A DNA stretch of 64,000 nucleotides from Cylindrotheca closterium. Taxonomy: Eukaryota > Bacillariophyta > Bacillariophyceae > Bacillariales > Bacillariaceae. Below the pieces are notes generated by a model, which made no database searches, was not told the DNA's origin, and saw only the letters and a list, made by a program, of their open reading frames with translations. Within the stretch, counting starts at the first letter, position 1, and each line of letters begins with the position of its first letter. Made by a program: the position numbers and the translations under genes. Positions 9,817 through 22,681 of the stretch are shown one piece after another. Location of the stretch: contig CAKOGP040002369.1 of assembly GCA_933822405.4 (NCBI GenBank), forward strand, positions 72,000-135,999, given 5' to 3'.

Positions 9817-10612
9817 TTTGCCTCCAAGCAATCTCCAAAAGGCAAAGGATCGCTCTTGCCAACTGCATGCTCGGTCATTTTTGAAACTTGTCACTCCAAA
9901 AATCCATCCAATCAAAGGTTGTTGCATTGGAAAGTTTCCCATTGGAACCACCATTTAAATGCCGCCCATTCAAAGACGCTGCAATTGCCGATAATAAAAG
10001 TCTCACCATTGTCTAATATAAAGTATCTCTTTCAAACAAGCACTTGTTTCATTTGATGGTGGTGATGGACTTGGTCAGCTCCAAACCTTGCTTCTTGGGA
10101 CGCCTCTTGGTAGGAAGCCACGTAGCACTCTATTGTGCGGCTGCAAAGAGATCAAAGCAGTCAACAGTACCCGGATATTGCATCGGAGTTAGTCGGTGGG
10201 GTCGACACTTTCAAACTCCGCTCCGAAACGAAGAAACGAAACTCCAACATTATCACGCCCGTATCATCTTACTGCAGTGGATCAATCAGTGAACCGTGTA
10301 TACTCACAATGCCCAACTTTGTGAGACGCCCACAACCATGACGTCTCCCTCTCAATTATGCCATGTACCACTTCTTTGAGACTCATTGAACCCATAACGA
10401 TGAGACTCACACAAGTCAGTTGTCCCTCTTTCTACCGAAAGCATGAAGGAGTGGTTGCAATCCACAGCTATACTGTCCATTCCACCAAGCAGGAGAGGGA
10501 CAAAGAGTAGATAGCTCGAGGCACAATGGACTTCCTCCAACTTGGATCATAATTTGCATCTTGTCTGCATCTTGTCTCATCATTCATAGCACTACAGAAC
10601 TTCAAGACAGAC
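9817..10612. other. Divergent intergenic region
   Basis: Upstream of both Sec61 beta (minus) and the plus-strand spliced gene. No RNA gene or domain-bearing frame was recognised. Confidence 0.5.
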
Positions 10613-13059
10613 ATGAGTAATCCATCAACCAACAACATTGTTACCATACCAGAATCACCTCCTCCTCCACTTCCTCTGATGCGACAATATTCGAATCCGA
10701 AAAATCACCTGGATGGTAGCAAGTGTCGTCGTCATCGTCATCACTCATCGGCTGATGGCAGCAGCAACAACAACAACAAGTACACGACACCATCTCGCTT
10801 GGTAGTAACAACAGCTAGGTCGCCCATGCCAGAAGCCCGCCAAGATGCTTCGTCGTCCTATGAAATTCGGACTCCTCCTCCTCCGCAAGAACATCGGTCC
10901 TTGGTATCCAAAGATTCTCATGTAGCAGCATCCTTGAGGCAACCCCTGTCGTGGTCTCCTCATCATCAGCAGCATCATCAGCACCAAGACGTTTCAAAAT
11001 CAGGATCCATCGATATCACGTCAGCATCTCCACTCGATGGGGTAAGTTTTTCTACAACGTGGTCAACTGTTCCATTTATGTATTACAGCTTGACATTTCT
11101 CACCTAACACATACTATAATAGTGGCCACAACGAAGTCCCATGGAGCACGATGACGATGCCGATGTGGCCTCCTTTGCCTTGTTTACTCAATCCTTTGAT
11201 ACCATTTCGGAGAGTGGACATTACTTTCGAGAGGCAGATGCTACCGCCACAACAACAGCAACAACAACCACGCAAGGAGATTTGCTGCCTCGCAAGTTGG
11301 ATCTCAAGCCTCGAAGCAACCATGGTGGTCATCATCAGAAGCCGCATGCCAAGGAGGATGCTTTGGTGGGAAATCTCTCACCAATTCAGTTGGGACCGGA
11401 GGAAAGTACTCCACCACCAGCAAGAGCCAAACGATCAGCGCCACCTCAAGTCCATTACCCCCATCAGCAGTACCACCCTCATCCACAGCCGCCATTTGAT
11501 CCGTATCATGGTTATCCACCTCCTCCACACCCGGATCAACCGCCGACACCCTATTACCAGTACGATGGGACACTGCCACCCCCACCGCCGCCACTAGGTT
11601 TCGACGAAGGCTATGGGTATTCTCCTCCTCCTCCTCCAGGATATGATCCACGAGGTCCTCCTCCCCCACCCACTGCTGGGCACTATCCACCACCACACCC
11701 ACCACCACATGTTGCCACGATGCAACGATCCAATCCCTTTTATGTCTTGCGGACGGCCCACCGGGCATTCTTGGGATGTTCTTATTTGCTGCCTTGTTTG
11801 GAAAATCGAGAAGTCATTCCCATTCATTTGGGAGCGCACTCGAGTTTTCGATTGCTCCAGGATCCAACCTGCATTCCAGATGCCCATGAAGTCATTGTGG
11901 CCAAGCAACGGGTGGAAACGGCCATTTGCACGTTCGGTGGCCAGCTGTCATCCGCTGTGGTGCAAAAGGATGCCATTTTTCGTCGACGCCTTGCAAGTAA
12001 TAAATCGAGTTGGAAGAAGCTGTACGACGATCGGTTTCATGGACGATATGTGGTCAAGCCAACCCACATTGATTGGCGCCTGGAAGAGAATCCACCGGTC
12101 CATTACGAGCGAAATGCTGCTGCTGCTGCTGCCAAAGCAAATCGCCAATTGGCAAGTGGCAATCCAAGTGGCAATCCAAGTGGAAATGCCAATGGCGACT
12201 GCGAAATGGAGGAAGACAATGCAGACTCTATGGTGTCGGTGGTTACCCTGGAGAATAATCAACAAAAGATGAAATATCGGTACGTTTGTTTGTATTGGGT
12301 CTCATTGCCAAATGGCCATGATTATGATGCTGCAACTCTAATTCATTTTTCTTTCCCTTCCATAGATGCAAACTTTGTGGCCAGTTGAAGCAGAATCACA
12401 GTTGTCCATATCAACAGTCGCTCCAGAGAAGCATTGGAATCAATGTGTATCCCGCCGTCAATGCCTTTACGGCCAGGGAGCCGGGTCGTTTGACCAAGTC
12501 ACTGTCGGAAATGAACAATTTTGTTTCCTATGAATCATCAAGCCAGAATGCTGGTGTTCCAAAGTCGTTTCCCTCTTCCTCCTATGTGACTCCGGAAACC
12601 AAGGCTCGAGACATTCATTCATCGCCGTCCTCGTTGACGACTGTGGACAGTATGGAAGGAAAGGAGGATGGCAGTACACCAGTTTCCAGTCGCATCAAGT
12701 CGTCCAAGAGACGCGACGCGAAGCCCTTTGTCAAGACGTTGACGCTTCGGCAAGAACACTTTCGTGCCGTGACGCCCATGGCGAGTGAGGGAGGTTGCGA
12801 CTACCAGTATCCACATGTGCCACTTAGCTTTCGGGAGCGAAAGCGTTTGAGCGACACATTATTTTTCTTGTCAAAGGAGATTCCGGACATGACAGTGCCG
12901 GTCGCGTCTCTCTTGCGGACAGCGAGGAGCAGGAACGAATGGGACTTGTGCGTCGCCGAGCTCTTGACGCAAATTGTTGTTGGGCTTTACTGCCGAGAAG
13001 GGGACCATCGATTGGATGGCTTGCAAGATTACCTTTTACGATTGGGAGTAGCATGTTGA
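10613..13059 (+). CDS. Diatom conserved protein with Cys/His motif, plus-strand paralogue (three exons)
   Basis: Exons 10613-11041, 11123-12279 and 12366-13059; introns of 81 bp (GTAAGT...ATAG) and 86 bp (GTACGT...ATAG). The product is 759 residues. The N-terminal half is low complexity (Ser, His, Gln, then long Pro/Tyr runs). The C-terminal half matches the minus-strand neighbour. Shared blocks are an AFxxCSxLLPxL block, a RVxxAxCxFGG block, and a CKLCGQxKQNHxCPYQQS block (C-x2-C-x6-H-x-C, possibly metal binding). After these come IGIxVYPAVNAFT, a RKRLSDxLFxLSKE block and a WDLxVAELxTQ ending. I do not recognise a named family. Pro-rich tails plus a small Cys/His motif suggest a nuclear or scaffold role, but that is a guess. 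It faces its paralogue tail to tail, 146 bp apart. Intron 2 splits the Arg codon just before the first Cys and is absent from the paralogue. Confidence 0.85.
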
Positions 13060-13205
13060 AAGTGAACAGTATATCATATATGTATAAATGTAGTACCTAT
13101 TTTACAATCATCAAAAGTCTAGAGTACATCTCTACTTTGTGTAAATATATTTTTATATTGAAGCATCCATGGACATCATGAAAGTGTCTCTTCAATATTA
13201 TTCGT

Positions 13206-16200
13206 CTAACACGAAATACCGAGGGTCAAGAGATAGCGTCGTAGACCCTCGAATCGGTTGTCCCCATCCGAACAGTTGGCCACAATGACAACCTGTGTCA
13301 TTAGTTCAGCCACTGCCAAATCCCACATGTCCCTTTCTCTTGCTTCACGCAATACTGCGGCACATTCGTCAGTGAGTTGAGGAACTTCCTTCGAAAGTGA
13401 AAACAAGTTATCACTGAGTCGTTTGCGCTGTGCGTATGGAAGAGGAAGAGCCGGATATGTAAATGCTTCTGTTCGGGAAAGCTTCTTAGAAGCTGCGATT
13501 ATTCGGAATTGTTCGGGCTTGAGATCCGCAGATTCGACAAAGAGAAGATCGCCTTGTTCCTCCCCATTCATCTGAGAGTGTGAGCGCTTCTTCATTGCCG
13601 ATCCTGGTGCAGTGCCAGCCATGTATCGTTGGGTTGATCTAGTACCTCGTCTGGCAATAGAACCAGGAGTTCGAGTTCTCTGCGGTGTGCTCGTTGTGAT
13701 TGAAGTGATTGGAGAATGAAGTCCTCTACTGCCATTGTGCAATGACTCGGGTGTCACTTGGGCCGAGCTTGGACCGACAGCGGGGGGATGACGCATACGG
13801 TCGGGGGTGGGCCGGTTGGGAGAATTTTCGGTAGACGAAATAGATTCTCCCGAACCAATGAAATTGTTCATTTCGGACAAGGCAGGTGCTATAACACCAG
13901 GTTCCGTCGACGTGAATGCATTGACCGCAGGGTACACCTGGATACCAATGCTTCTAGCGAGTGACTGTTGGTAAGGACAAGTGTGGTTCTGCTTTGGCTG
14001 CCCACACAGTTTGCATCGGTAACGCATTTTCGGTTGATCTGATTGCGAGCCATCGTTTTCTTCTCCCTTCTCGTCTGATTCATCGTTTGGATCTTCTGAA
14101 TCACCGTGGTCCTGCTTGATTGGATTTCCTTCGCTGTCCATCATAATTTCACCATTGCCACCCTCCGATTCATTCCTCATGGCCAATTCATCATCCTCGT
14201 CGTCCTTCATGGATGTCGCTGCCTCAATCGGTGGATCCTCTTCAAACTCCCACGACAAGCGGTTGTCATTCTCGTAGTATCTTCCAGGCAAAGCTTCATC
14301 ATACTTGGACTTGGGGCGAGAATTGTACCCATTGGCAGGCGAGGTCGTGGATGACGATGGGGTGACAGTAGCTGTTTCCGTCGTCTTTTCACGGAAGATA
14401 GACTGGGTCGTCATTGGAGCTGATTTCTGTAGTGCTCGATCTCCAATAAACGTTCCTCCAAAGGCACAGACAGCGGAAGCCACACGTCTCGATGCGATTG
14501 CAGCATCATGTGGTGATGGATCTCCAAATGGCTGTAAAGGGTAACAAGCGTGTGAGTAAGATGAATGCTTGAAGGAACAATCGCAATCAATGTGATGTAG
14601 TAAGATACTTACTGAACGAGATTGGCGTTTGGGTGTATCATCAGGGTCCTTCTTCATATCTCCAGGCGTCTCCAATAGTGCTGCTTTAAGTCCAGGCAAC
14701 AAAAAGGAGCACTCTTTGAAGGCATCTTTGTTTCGCTTCAAGAAAGCATAGAACAGTGGGCTTCCGTCTGGATTCTCCATGATTCCCCCACTTGAATGGT
14801 TCATTGGTGGATTCGGAATGTGTGGTCCTCCGTGCATGCTGCGGTCTTCAAGTGGTCGTTGTTTGGTCTTTGGCGATCCTCCTCCGGAATAAGATTGGTA
14901 CATGTTGAGCACTTGGGATGGACTGGAAGATCCAGTTTGCTCGCCTCCGAGAAGCATCATGTTGCCACCTCGGGACGGTGGGCCATTGCCAAAAGAATTA
15001 CTGGGGCTCATGCCAAAGGTACCATTGAGAACACCCGAACTAGATCCTCCCAAGAGCTGTTGAGTAATCGAATTGCCTCCCGAAGATGACAGTTGCAGAT
15101 CTGGACCCTTTTCGTTGTCGTCGGACCCAAGGCCTCCACCAAAGGAAGAGGATTGTAGGGCAGAATCCAGTGGACCGCCCACATTGAAAAATCCGGTGCC
15201 ATCGCCAAGGCTATCAAACGATTGGTTGAAGAGTGAAAACGATGGCGCCATGTCAAGGGAGTTTGTAGGTTGAGGTGTTCCTTGCGGGTTGCTCTTGGGA
15301 CTTCGTGTCGGCTGTTGTTGGCAAATGACGATTGAGGAGTGGTTAGCGTGATGGATCGAATCAACAACACCAATCTTTAGTGTCACAGTTGTGTACTTAC
15401 TTCAAAAAATAGACTCGAGTCGGCGCCGCTTGGATGATGCGAATGTTGGATTCGAGGAGGCTCATGCGGACTCAATTCCGAACTTCCTTGCTTGTCCTTG
15501 GATCGGTTGTTCGCTGATGGTGCAGATGCCTTTTCCTCAAACGAGGTGGTTGGCGTTTGGATAGACATGAGCACTTTCTGTGGATTGCTTTCTTCGGGAT
15601 TGCTTTGAGCAACGCCTGGGCGACCACGGAAGACTGAAGCAGCAGCCGCTCGGCTGAGAGGAGCTTGTTCTGATGCTCTTGGTACATGTATAGGAGTAGC
15701 AGTCCCAATTACCCGAGTAGTTCGTTTCCCCGGAGTCGAAACACTTTCACCGCCCCTTGCTACATCTTGTAGCATTCCGCGGTAGCCCTCGTCTCGCATA
15801 TCTCTCATATATGGAGGACGATCTCCTCCTCCCGCCCCTCTCCGAAAGGGATCAGCACCGTACCCTGGTGGTGGTCCTTGTTCTAGTCCCCGGCCACGAC
15901 CCATGCGTTCATCGTAGACATGTCGTGACATGTTGGGATCCCCGCCATAGCGCCGATCGTAATCTTGTTCTGTGTATGGTGGACGGCCATATGGATCTCC
16001 TCTTCCCCGAGCTCCACGATAGACATAACTTGGATCAGCACCACCCCGGTATCCATATTGGTCTTCCCGTCTTGTTGGCATAGGCTGTAGTGGCATGGAA
16101 GGATGCCCTGATGGGTGTCCATATCTAGAGCTAACGCTGGCTCTAGATGGTGGACGTCCATCTTCTTCTGGCGGCCAGCCTCCAGCTCTTGGATCTCTGT

Positions 16201-16789
16201 AGGCGGATCTGTGTGGTGGATAAAGCGACGAAGTTCCCGGCGGCATGTGATGCGGAGGAGGTGTATGATAGCGAACAGATTCTCGTGGTGGTAGTGGTCG
16301 TCTTCCATAATCTCTGGGCGCTCCTCCTTCCGGTGCTTCATATTGCCAAGAACTGGGTGGAGGCTGAGTTCGTCCGTTGGAAAGTGATTTTGCAGCTGCT
16401 GCAGCTGCCGCTGCCGCAGCAGAAGGATTCGCAGGCGAGGGTGGTGGAGCACTTCTATCATCCACCGTGGGAGGATACTCTTGCATTGGTCCTCTTGATC
16501 CAGGCCGGCTTCCCATTGTAGGCGGTGATCTACATCTAGTCCTTCCGCCTCTTCGACTGGTGGCTGTCGTTCGTGGAGGTCCACTTCCTGAAGCCACTGA
16601 ATGCACAGAAGCTACGGAAGGAGGCCGTTGTGGAGTGGAATTTGTCATGATTGGAGCTAATCGGCCGGGGGGAATGGGAGATGTGGACGATGGCGGCCGT
16701 TGAGGAGGCATACTATGTTGCATCTTAATCATATGATCCATATCCGCCGATTTCTTCTCGTCCTCTTTGGGATTTACTTGTGTCACCAT
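13206..16789 (-). CDS. Diatom conserved protein with Cys/His motif, minus-strand paralogue (three exons)
   Basis: Exons 15401-16789, 14613-15311 and 13206-14531, giving about 1137 residues. Intron 1 (15312-15400) has GTAAGT and ends CAACAG. Intron 2 (14532-14612) has GTAAGT and ends TTTACAG. Intron 2 is 81 bp and has no stop in frame, so a naive reading passes through it. Removing it restores alignment with the paralogue around RVxSAVCAFGG. The N-terminal 460 residues are Pro/Arg/Gly/Ser-rich (Arg-Gly and Tyr-Gly runs, RNA-binding-like composition). The middle is Gly/Ser-rich, then acidic. The C-terminus carries the C-x2-C-x6-H-x-C block and the RKRLSDNLFSLSKE and WDLAVAELMTQ blocks. Function unknown. 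Intron 1 lies at the same place as in the paralogue; intron 2 is unique to this copy. Confidence 0.85.
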
Positions 16790-19564
16790 TTTGATTGAAA
16801 ATTTTGTTTTTAAACAGAGTATCCGAAGCTGCGACTATAAGGTGTAAAGGAGGAGGGAAAGAGGGCAACAACAAGGTGAGCATACGCTCTTGTGACATGC
16901 CATCATCAAACAGATTGGTTTTCGTTTCAGATCCATTTCCATAGGTTCCCCCAAGCACCACGGTTAGAGATCTAAACATTTCCCGCCTTCTAACTATCAT
17001 TGCTGAATCGTGATAATAGTTTCCATGGAAGCCGGATTGTATCTAAACCGAACCACTGAGGTGCTTGGTTGGATTTGAAACAAGAATTCCCCCCATCAAT
17101 CGAAACCAAATATGGCGGCATCGTCACTCCAACCACACTACAATCTCATGCCAAACCCACCTACAAGCTGTCACAACCACAGAAGAACAAAACGAAAAGT
17201 TGAATATCTTGTTTCGTCAAAACGAAAGATGTTTCCAATGTTAGAGTCGTCAACGTCCAAGTTGTTGCTCTCCCCAATATGAGTGCTGGGTGGCTCCAAC
17301 CTAAGTAACCAAACCTTGGATTCGTTGAACGTATGGACTCTCTAAGTAGTTGCGTGCGTTAGGTCAGAACGGTTACATGTGCATATTCGATTATATTCAT
17401 GATATAAAACTCTGACGGAGTGGCGTTACGCCTCTTCGAACGGAAAAGGCTTTCTTGCGTGTATTATTTACTTCTTATTGCGCAGGGATGGGCCGTTGAG
17501 GATGTTTGGCGATAATGGACTGACGATTGACTGACGTGATGAAAAAATGACGGATGGAAATCAGACGACATCTCGCACCGGGCGTGTTCATTCTTGGGAC
17601 GGAAATCCAATGACTTGTATTTGCATTGATTGACTATGTGCGTGAGTCAGTCTTTAGAAGGATTGGGGCAAATTGTATCAATATGTAACCTATCAATAGT
17701 GTACTAGTTCATTCGTTGATGCAATCTTTTTAAATGGAGGAAAAGTACCAAGTTGGCGACAAATCAATACCATGGCTAGGCGAATGGCCCAAGAAAACGT
17801 ATCACATTGGTCAGCATCAAGTCGATTCCACAATTCATACGAATGATCTCTCAAGCTGTCATCAATGTCTAGTCACTGTCCGATTTAGACATTGCTTCAC
17901 AATCCACACCTTGATCATGCATGTAGCAAGCCGATACCATGGATTGTCCCTTCACTTTCATCCTCCAGCCATAAAGCCATTTCCAGCAACGACTCCACCT
18001 CCATCCATTCGTACTCTGCTGCCAACGTGCGACAAGCGGAAACGACTTCTGAAGCAATGGATACGGTATCAGAAGCTTCGACCACTGCCGCCAAAACAGA
18101 TCGAACCTCGTCCCTCCATCGGGGCAGTAGTCCCAAGACAGACACACAGGCAGGGCTCCTGCTGGACTATAGCAAGCAATGATGTTGTCACATATTCACT
18201 GGATTCGTTGAATGGTCCTTGCATAGGTAGTCCATCGGTGTACATCCAAAGACATCTTTTTAGATCGCAGAACAATGTTCACTGAGGATATCGAAAGAAG
18301 CTCTTGAAACAGGTCCCCAAATACGGCGTTCGAGAAAGAAAAAAAAGCCAAGGACATGGAATGAAGTGAGTCATTCCAACAAAATCCACTTTGTTGCAAG
18401 CAGCTGGATCGGCCTTTACAATATTCTGAATGCTGCCAATATTGTCTTGTAAAGTGTATGCGATAGCTCTTGAAAATAGCAGACCCGGTGAAAGTGGAAG
18501 AAAGCCGAATTGGCGTTTCAGCTTGCTATATCATGACCAGATCTTCATATACCCATTTGCAGCTTCCACCCATATCATGTCTTTCCTTCCATTAAATTCA
18601 AAGGGACAGGATCCAATTCGTTTCTTGCATATGAATACTGCAGACAGGAGGATCAAATTCGTTTCGTCCATGGGTAGGTAAATTGCCCTCCTAGATATAT
18701 GTACTGACAGGATCTATAATTTTTGTGATGAAGGAAGCAACAAGTCTGACCAGAGAGTTGTATCCAAAATCGCCTGCAAACATACCAAAACGAACAGCGC
18801 TTCAAGCTTTCGGGCACTTTCCACTGAGAGCAATGAGGTGCACTTAGCAAACGAATTCTCGTAATAAATGCACTTCGACCGTTGGTGGGATCCAGAGATG
18901 CGTCAAGGAAGAACAACTTTCAAAGGTCCACTCTTCAATCCTTTTCAGACTTTGTTGTTCGTGGAAGAAGTTATGTCCTTCAGTCGTGAACATCCATCAA
19001 AGGCATCTTTCCCAATGCTGGTCAAGTTGCAACGAGAAAGATCTCACTTTGTTCGTTTTTCGTTCTTTGAACGCATTGGGTGGAATGAGTATGAATGAAT
19101 GAATGAATCTTCTTGACAGATGAGCTATCGATCCGCAGCGAGGTTACATATCACGCGGAATGGATGGCAGGTCTATGCTTTCGTACGGTAGTACACAAAG
19201 ACATCATCGTCCGAGACATCCTAGCTAGCTCCATTTCCACGACATTGTCACCAAATAAGTCGTCTCCTTCTCTTATTATAATGTTTGAATGACAATGCGA
19301 CAATAATAAATATCATACTGTATACTCGTATGGTAGTGTGCGACAAATTCAAAATACACATTGGGGAAAGCGATCGAATGAGTCAGTCAGTCTCCAGCTA
19401 CAGTAGCAGACCAATTCGGGTTTCGGACGAACTTCGAACAGTCATTATCATGTAGAACACGTAGAATTAGTACCAAACCCGAATTATGGCGCAAAGCCAC
19501 ATGAACATACAAAACAACGAACTGATTTTGATTTATTTTAATATTTATTCTTCGAACCAAGATC
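16790..19564. other. Long stretch without a convincing gene
   Basis: About 2.8 kb. The first few hundred bases are the 5' region of the minus-strand gene. Open frames at 17734-18285 (plus) and 17915-18145 (minus) overlap each other, show no domain and have poor starts. The sequence is of mixed composition with no long repeat noticed. A short or multi-exon gene cannot be excluded. Confidence 0.45.
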
Positions 19565-20974
19565 ATGACGACGACCGCACCACCAACACAACCACCACCA
19601 CCACCACCACCACCACCACCAACATCAGCAACAATCACACCAGCACAAAAGCGGGAGAAGAAAAAGCAAGCCCCGGTAAAGGCGGCCGCAAGACGAGAAA
19701 CGAGGAAGCATACAACCAGAGACGATGACGAGGCTGATCCGAATGTGCTTGCTGCAAATAATAAGGGTGGAATCGCTGTTGAGGATCATGACATTATAAG
19801 TATGAGAACTCCTACTTTTGCATTACAGGATTATGTGAAAGTAAAAGCTGATTTTGGTGATCCAGGGACCAATAATCGTCCGGCCGGACGTGGTTTTATC
19901 CAGGAAATCCATGGATTTGGTGGAACATCTACATATACTGTGAAGTATGAAGGAGAGGATCCGGGAGGAACGTTCAAAGGGATCCCTTTGTCTGATATTT
20001 CTCCTCTACCTGTTGTAAATTCAGTTTTTTCCAACACTACCAACACTACCAACACAAGCACCCCTCGAAGGAAGCGACAGAAGATCCAACCAAGTTCATC
20101 AGTCGCTCCCTGTCCATCGGCCGAAACGAAGTCATCAACAAAGAAGAAACAGTCTCCCGGTGGGGAGCTTGTTAGTAGACTTCGTCATGCTCTCAGTAAC
20201 GACAAGGAGAAGGGATGGCGGCGTAAGGAACTTGGTTGGATGCCACCTCCAAAGGCGAATGCCAAACGCCAGCCGAAGCTTACCAACCAGGAGAAGTCGC
20301 AAGTACTAGTAGATGTTGCCTTGCTGGAAACATTCCTAGAGGCTCAGGGGAATGGCAGTGGCAATGGCAATGGCAACAACCATTATCAAGAGAAGGACGC
20401 AGTCTCTGGAAAATTCAAGAAGCGGGTTACAAAGTGGAATCCAATGTCCATTGGGTATCTTGTCAATCATTCTTGGGGCCTTTCGAATTCGTACTTGTGT
20501 CGGCTTCAAAAGCAGCAGCAGCAGCAGCAAAAGGCGAACGAGAATGCGGCCACTGGTGCAACTTTTTTCGAAGCCAGAAAAAAAGCAAGCAAGAAGGCGA
20601 GATGTGTGATTGATGACTACGAGCTGGCAGAAAAGTTATTCACAACAAGCTACCTTTATGCTGTGAGTGAATGCCGGAGACAGGCGCGAGCAAATCTGGA
20701 GGAGGTTGTTGACCAGAAATTATACCACCAGCGTTTCAAAGCCGCAAAGGAGAAATTCAAAACTTTGGATGATGACACAAAGGCAGTCTGGGAATTCCAA
20801 AGACGTGCTCACTTGTCGCGGCATGCCACCATCAAGGATCAAATCATTCGTGCTAGAAAGACAAATCCAAAGTGTTCGTGGCGATCCATTGAAGAAGAAA
20901 TTGACCACTGGTGTTGTGACGCAACCATTCGTAGATGGGCAATGGCAAGGGAAGGAGGAAACAAGATACTGTAG
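19565..20974 (+). CDS. Proline-rich protein with HTH-like C-terminus, possibly transposon-derived
   Basis: 469 residues, single exon. It begins with a (CCA)n-encoded run of about ten prolines and a Lys/Arg-rich stretch. A beta-rich segment around DYVKVKADF...TYTVKYEGEDPGG (about residues 88-145) has a Tudor/chromo-like look. A Ser/Lys linker and a helical C-terminus follow, ending in KCSWRSIEEEIDHWCCDATIRRWAMA, which reads as a helix-turn-helix. Diatom DNA transposon proteins often combine a 'YVKVK' segment with such a helix-turn-helix, followed by a DDE catalytic domain. Here the stop comes directly after the helix-turn-helix and no DDE part follows in the next kilobase. It could be a domesticated or truncated transposase N-half, or an unrelated DNA-binding protein. 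The family link is from memory and unsure. Confidence 0.6.
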   Translation: MTTTAPPTQPPPPPPPPPPTSATITPAQKREKKKQAPVKAAARRETRKHTTRDDDEADPNVLAANNKGGIAVEDHDIISMRTPTFALQDYVKVKADFGDPGTNNRPAGRGFIQEIHGFGGTSTYTVKYEGEDPGGTFKGIPLSDISPLPVVNSVFSNTTNTTNTSTPRRKRQKIQPSSSVAPCPSAETKSSTKKKQSPGGELVSRLRHALSNDKEKGWRRKELGWMPPPKANAKRQPKLTNQEKSQVLVDVALLETFLEAQGNGSGNGNGNNHYQEKDAVSGKFKKRVTKWNPMSIGYLVNHSWGLSNSYLCRLQKQQQQQQKANENAATGATFFEARKKASKKARCVIDDYELAEKLFTTSYLYAVSECRRQARANLEEVVDQKLYHQRFKAAKEKFKTLDDDTKAVWEFQRRAHLSRHATIKDQIIRARKTNPKCSWRSIEEEIDHWCCDATIRRWAMAREGGNKIL

Positions 20975-22681
20975 GACTAGAGAATGATGATACTCCTTGT
21001 GGTATCCAAAAAGAACATATACAATATATAATAATACAATAATGAAACTCCCAGTGGGCTTTCTAGAAAACGACGAAGAGATTATCAATCCTCCATCCTA
21101 TTGGGCCTTGCTTGGACGGACTGTTGCTTGATTGAATGATTGATTGATTCCTCCAAGGTATTGTGCTGTTGGTGCATTCTCCTCTGGAGGTTGGTTGTCG
21201 TATCGTCGTTGTCGTCATCGTCGTTGTCTCGGATCTATTGTGTTGGTGTACGTACGAATATTTATTGTATTTATTGGATGTGCGCTTGCTTGCTTGTTCG
21301 TATAGCACCTTTTAAGACAGATATATCATTGCGCAATGCTGATGATTCTTCTTCTTGTGAGGTTGATTGTCGTTTGTCCTCGTCGTCATAGTAATACTGT
21401 ATATTGATCTTATCTTTTGACAGTGAATCAATCAATGAATGAATGAATCAATCCTCTAAATTCTTGCAAAACGTAACATTCATTCCTTATGTGCATCATG
21501 ATGGTTTTGTATTGCAATGTTGCCAGCAAGAAGAAACAACTGGCTGTTACTGTCACCCATGATTGCTCGTTGTCATCGTCGTCAATTGGCATTCCCATCA
21601 TCATCATTATCGTCATTTTGCTTTGCGCGAAAGCAATAAGGGTATGCGGACGGAAATGCCGCAAGACAAGACAAGACGAGACGAGACAAGAGAATTCCAT
21701 TGCACAAAAGATGATGATGAATTCAGAAACACTGTTCAGCATCACCATCTCAACTATCTATGCCAGCAGTGCCAAAGCATCAGTCAATCAGTCAATCAAG
21801 ATGACCATGAGTAGTAGTAGTAGAAGACAGTAGGGACACTTTGTGTCACGCCTGACTGATTGATGGATGGAATGTATGCTGAATTCATAGCATACATGCA
21901 TCTTTGCTTTGGAGCAGTGTGATTTGAATAATGGCAGTATCTTCTGTTGTGTGTGCCATGCGACTGATTCATTCATTCATTTATTCATTCGTTCGTTCCG
22001 CATGGCCTGGTGCAACCTTGCAGAACAAATCATCATAATCATCATCATCTCTTGTTCATCATCATCATCTCTTGTTCATCACCTCATCATCACCTCATCA
22101 TCATTCTCATCATCATTCAACAGCAAAGAATTCTCTCCTCATTGAAATGAAAAATTCACCACCATCCACAATCATACACCATGTAGCTTGTTGTGGTGGT
22201 AACGACTTTTCCTGCTTGTCGTAACGACCCTCCGATTCTCTTTCTCCTTTGTAAGATCCGATATCTTCCCGTTTTCAAGGAGAAGTTAGTCGTTTTGTGA
22301 GGGTTGGTGTTGGCCACGTCAGCAATTCTTTTTCCGAGTTCGAACGAGGAATTCTGGTTCGGAAAAAATCACTCCTCAAAGAAGGAATAATGTGAGAAAC
22401 GGTCAATTGTTAGTCTATTCACGATGCTGTGCCTACTTAGAGGTGACTGGTTGGTTCCCTTTCGAGGCTCTTTTCCATTGCTTCGTGTTTCACCGATCAG
22501 GCTCAAGAAGCATCAGAATTTCAAAATTCAGCGTTTTGTCCTTGGTCCTATCAGCCTACAAGTCGCTACTGTTACTCCGACTGACATTGCGCTGTGTCAG
22601 TGAATAGTGATCATCGTTCTCATATTATAATTTCAAGGCTTTCCTTCCTTCTTTCTTTCCTTCCTTCCTTCACGAACAGTA
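20975..22681. other. Simple-sequence-rich intergenic region
   Basis: Contains GATT, ATGAATGA-type and CATCAT repeats. The last few hundred bases are the promoter side of the sulfite oxidase gene. No frame here shows a domain. Confidence 0.5.
22026..22122. repeat. TCATCA microsatellite block
   Basis: Imperfect (ATC)n repeats interrupted twice by CTCTTGTTC and by CACCTCATCATC units. Low complexity only. Confidence 0.7.

Noticed and set aside
9063..9878. Long minus-strand frame of 271 codons
   Set aside because: It crosses the Sec61 beta exon in the wrong phase and its intron. The correct phase gives a textbook Sec61 beta protein.
17734..18285. Overlapping frames on both strands
   Set aside because: Neither has a domain or a good start. 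The minus frame at 17915-18145 looks helical, but begins at GTG after a close upstream stop.
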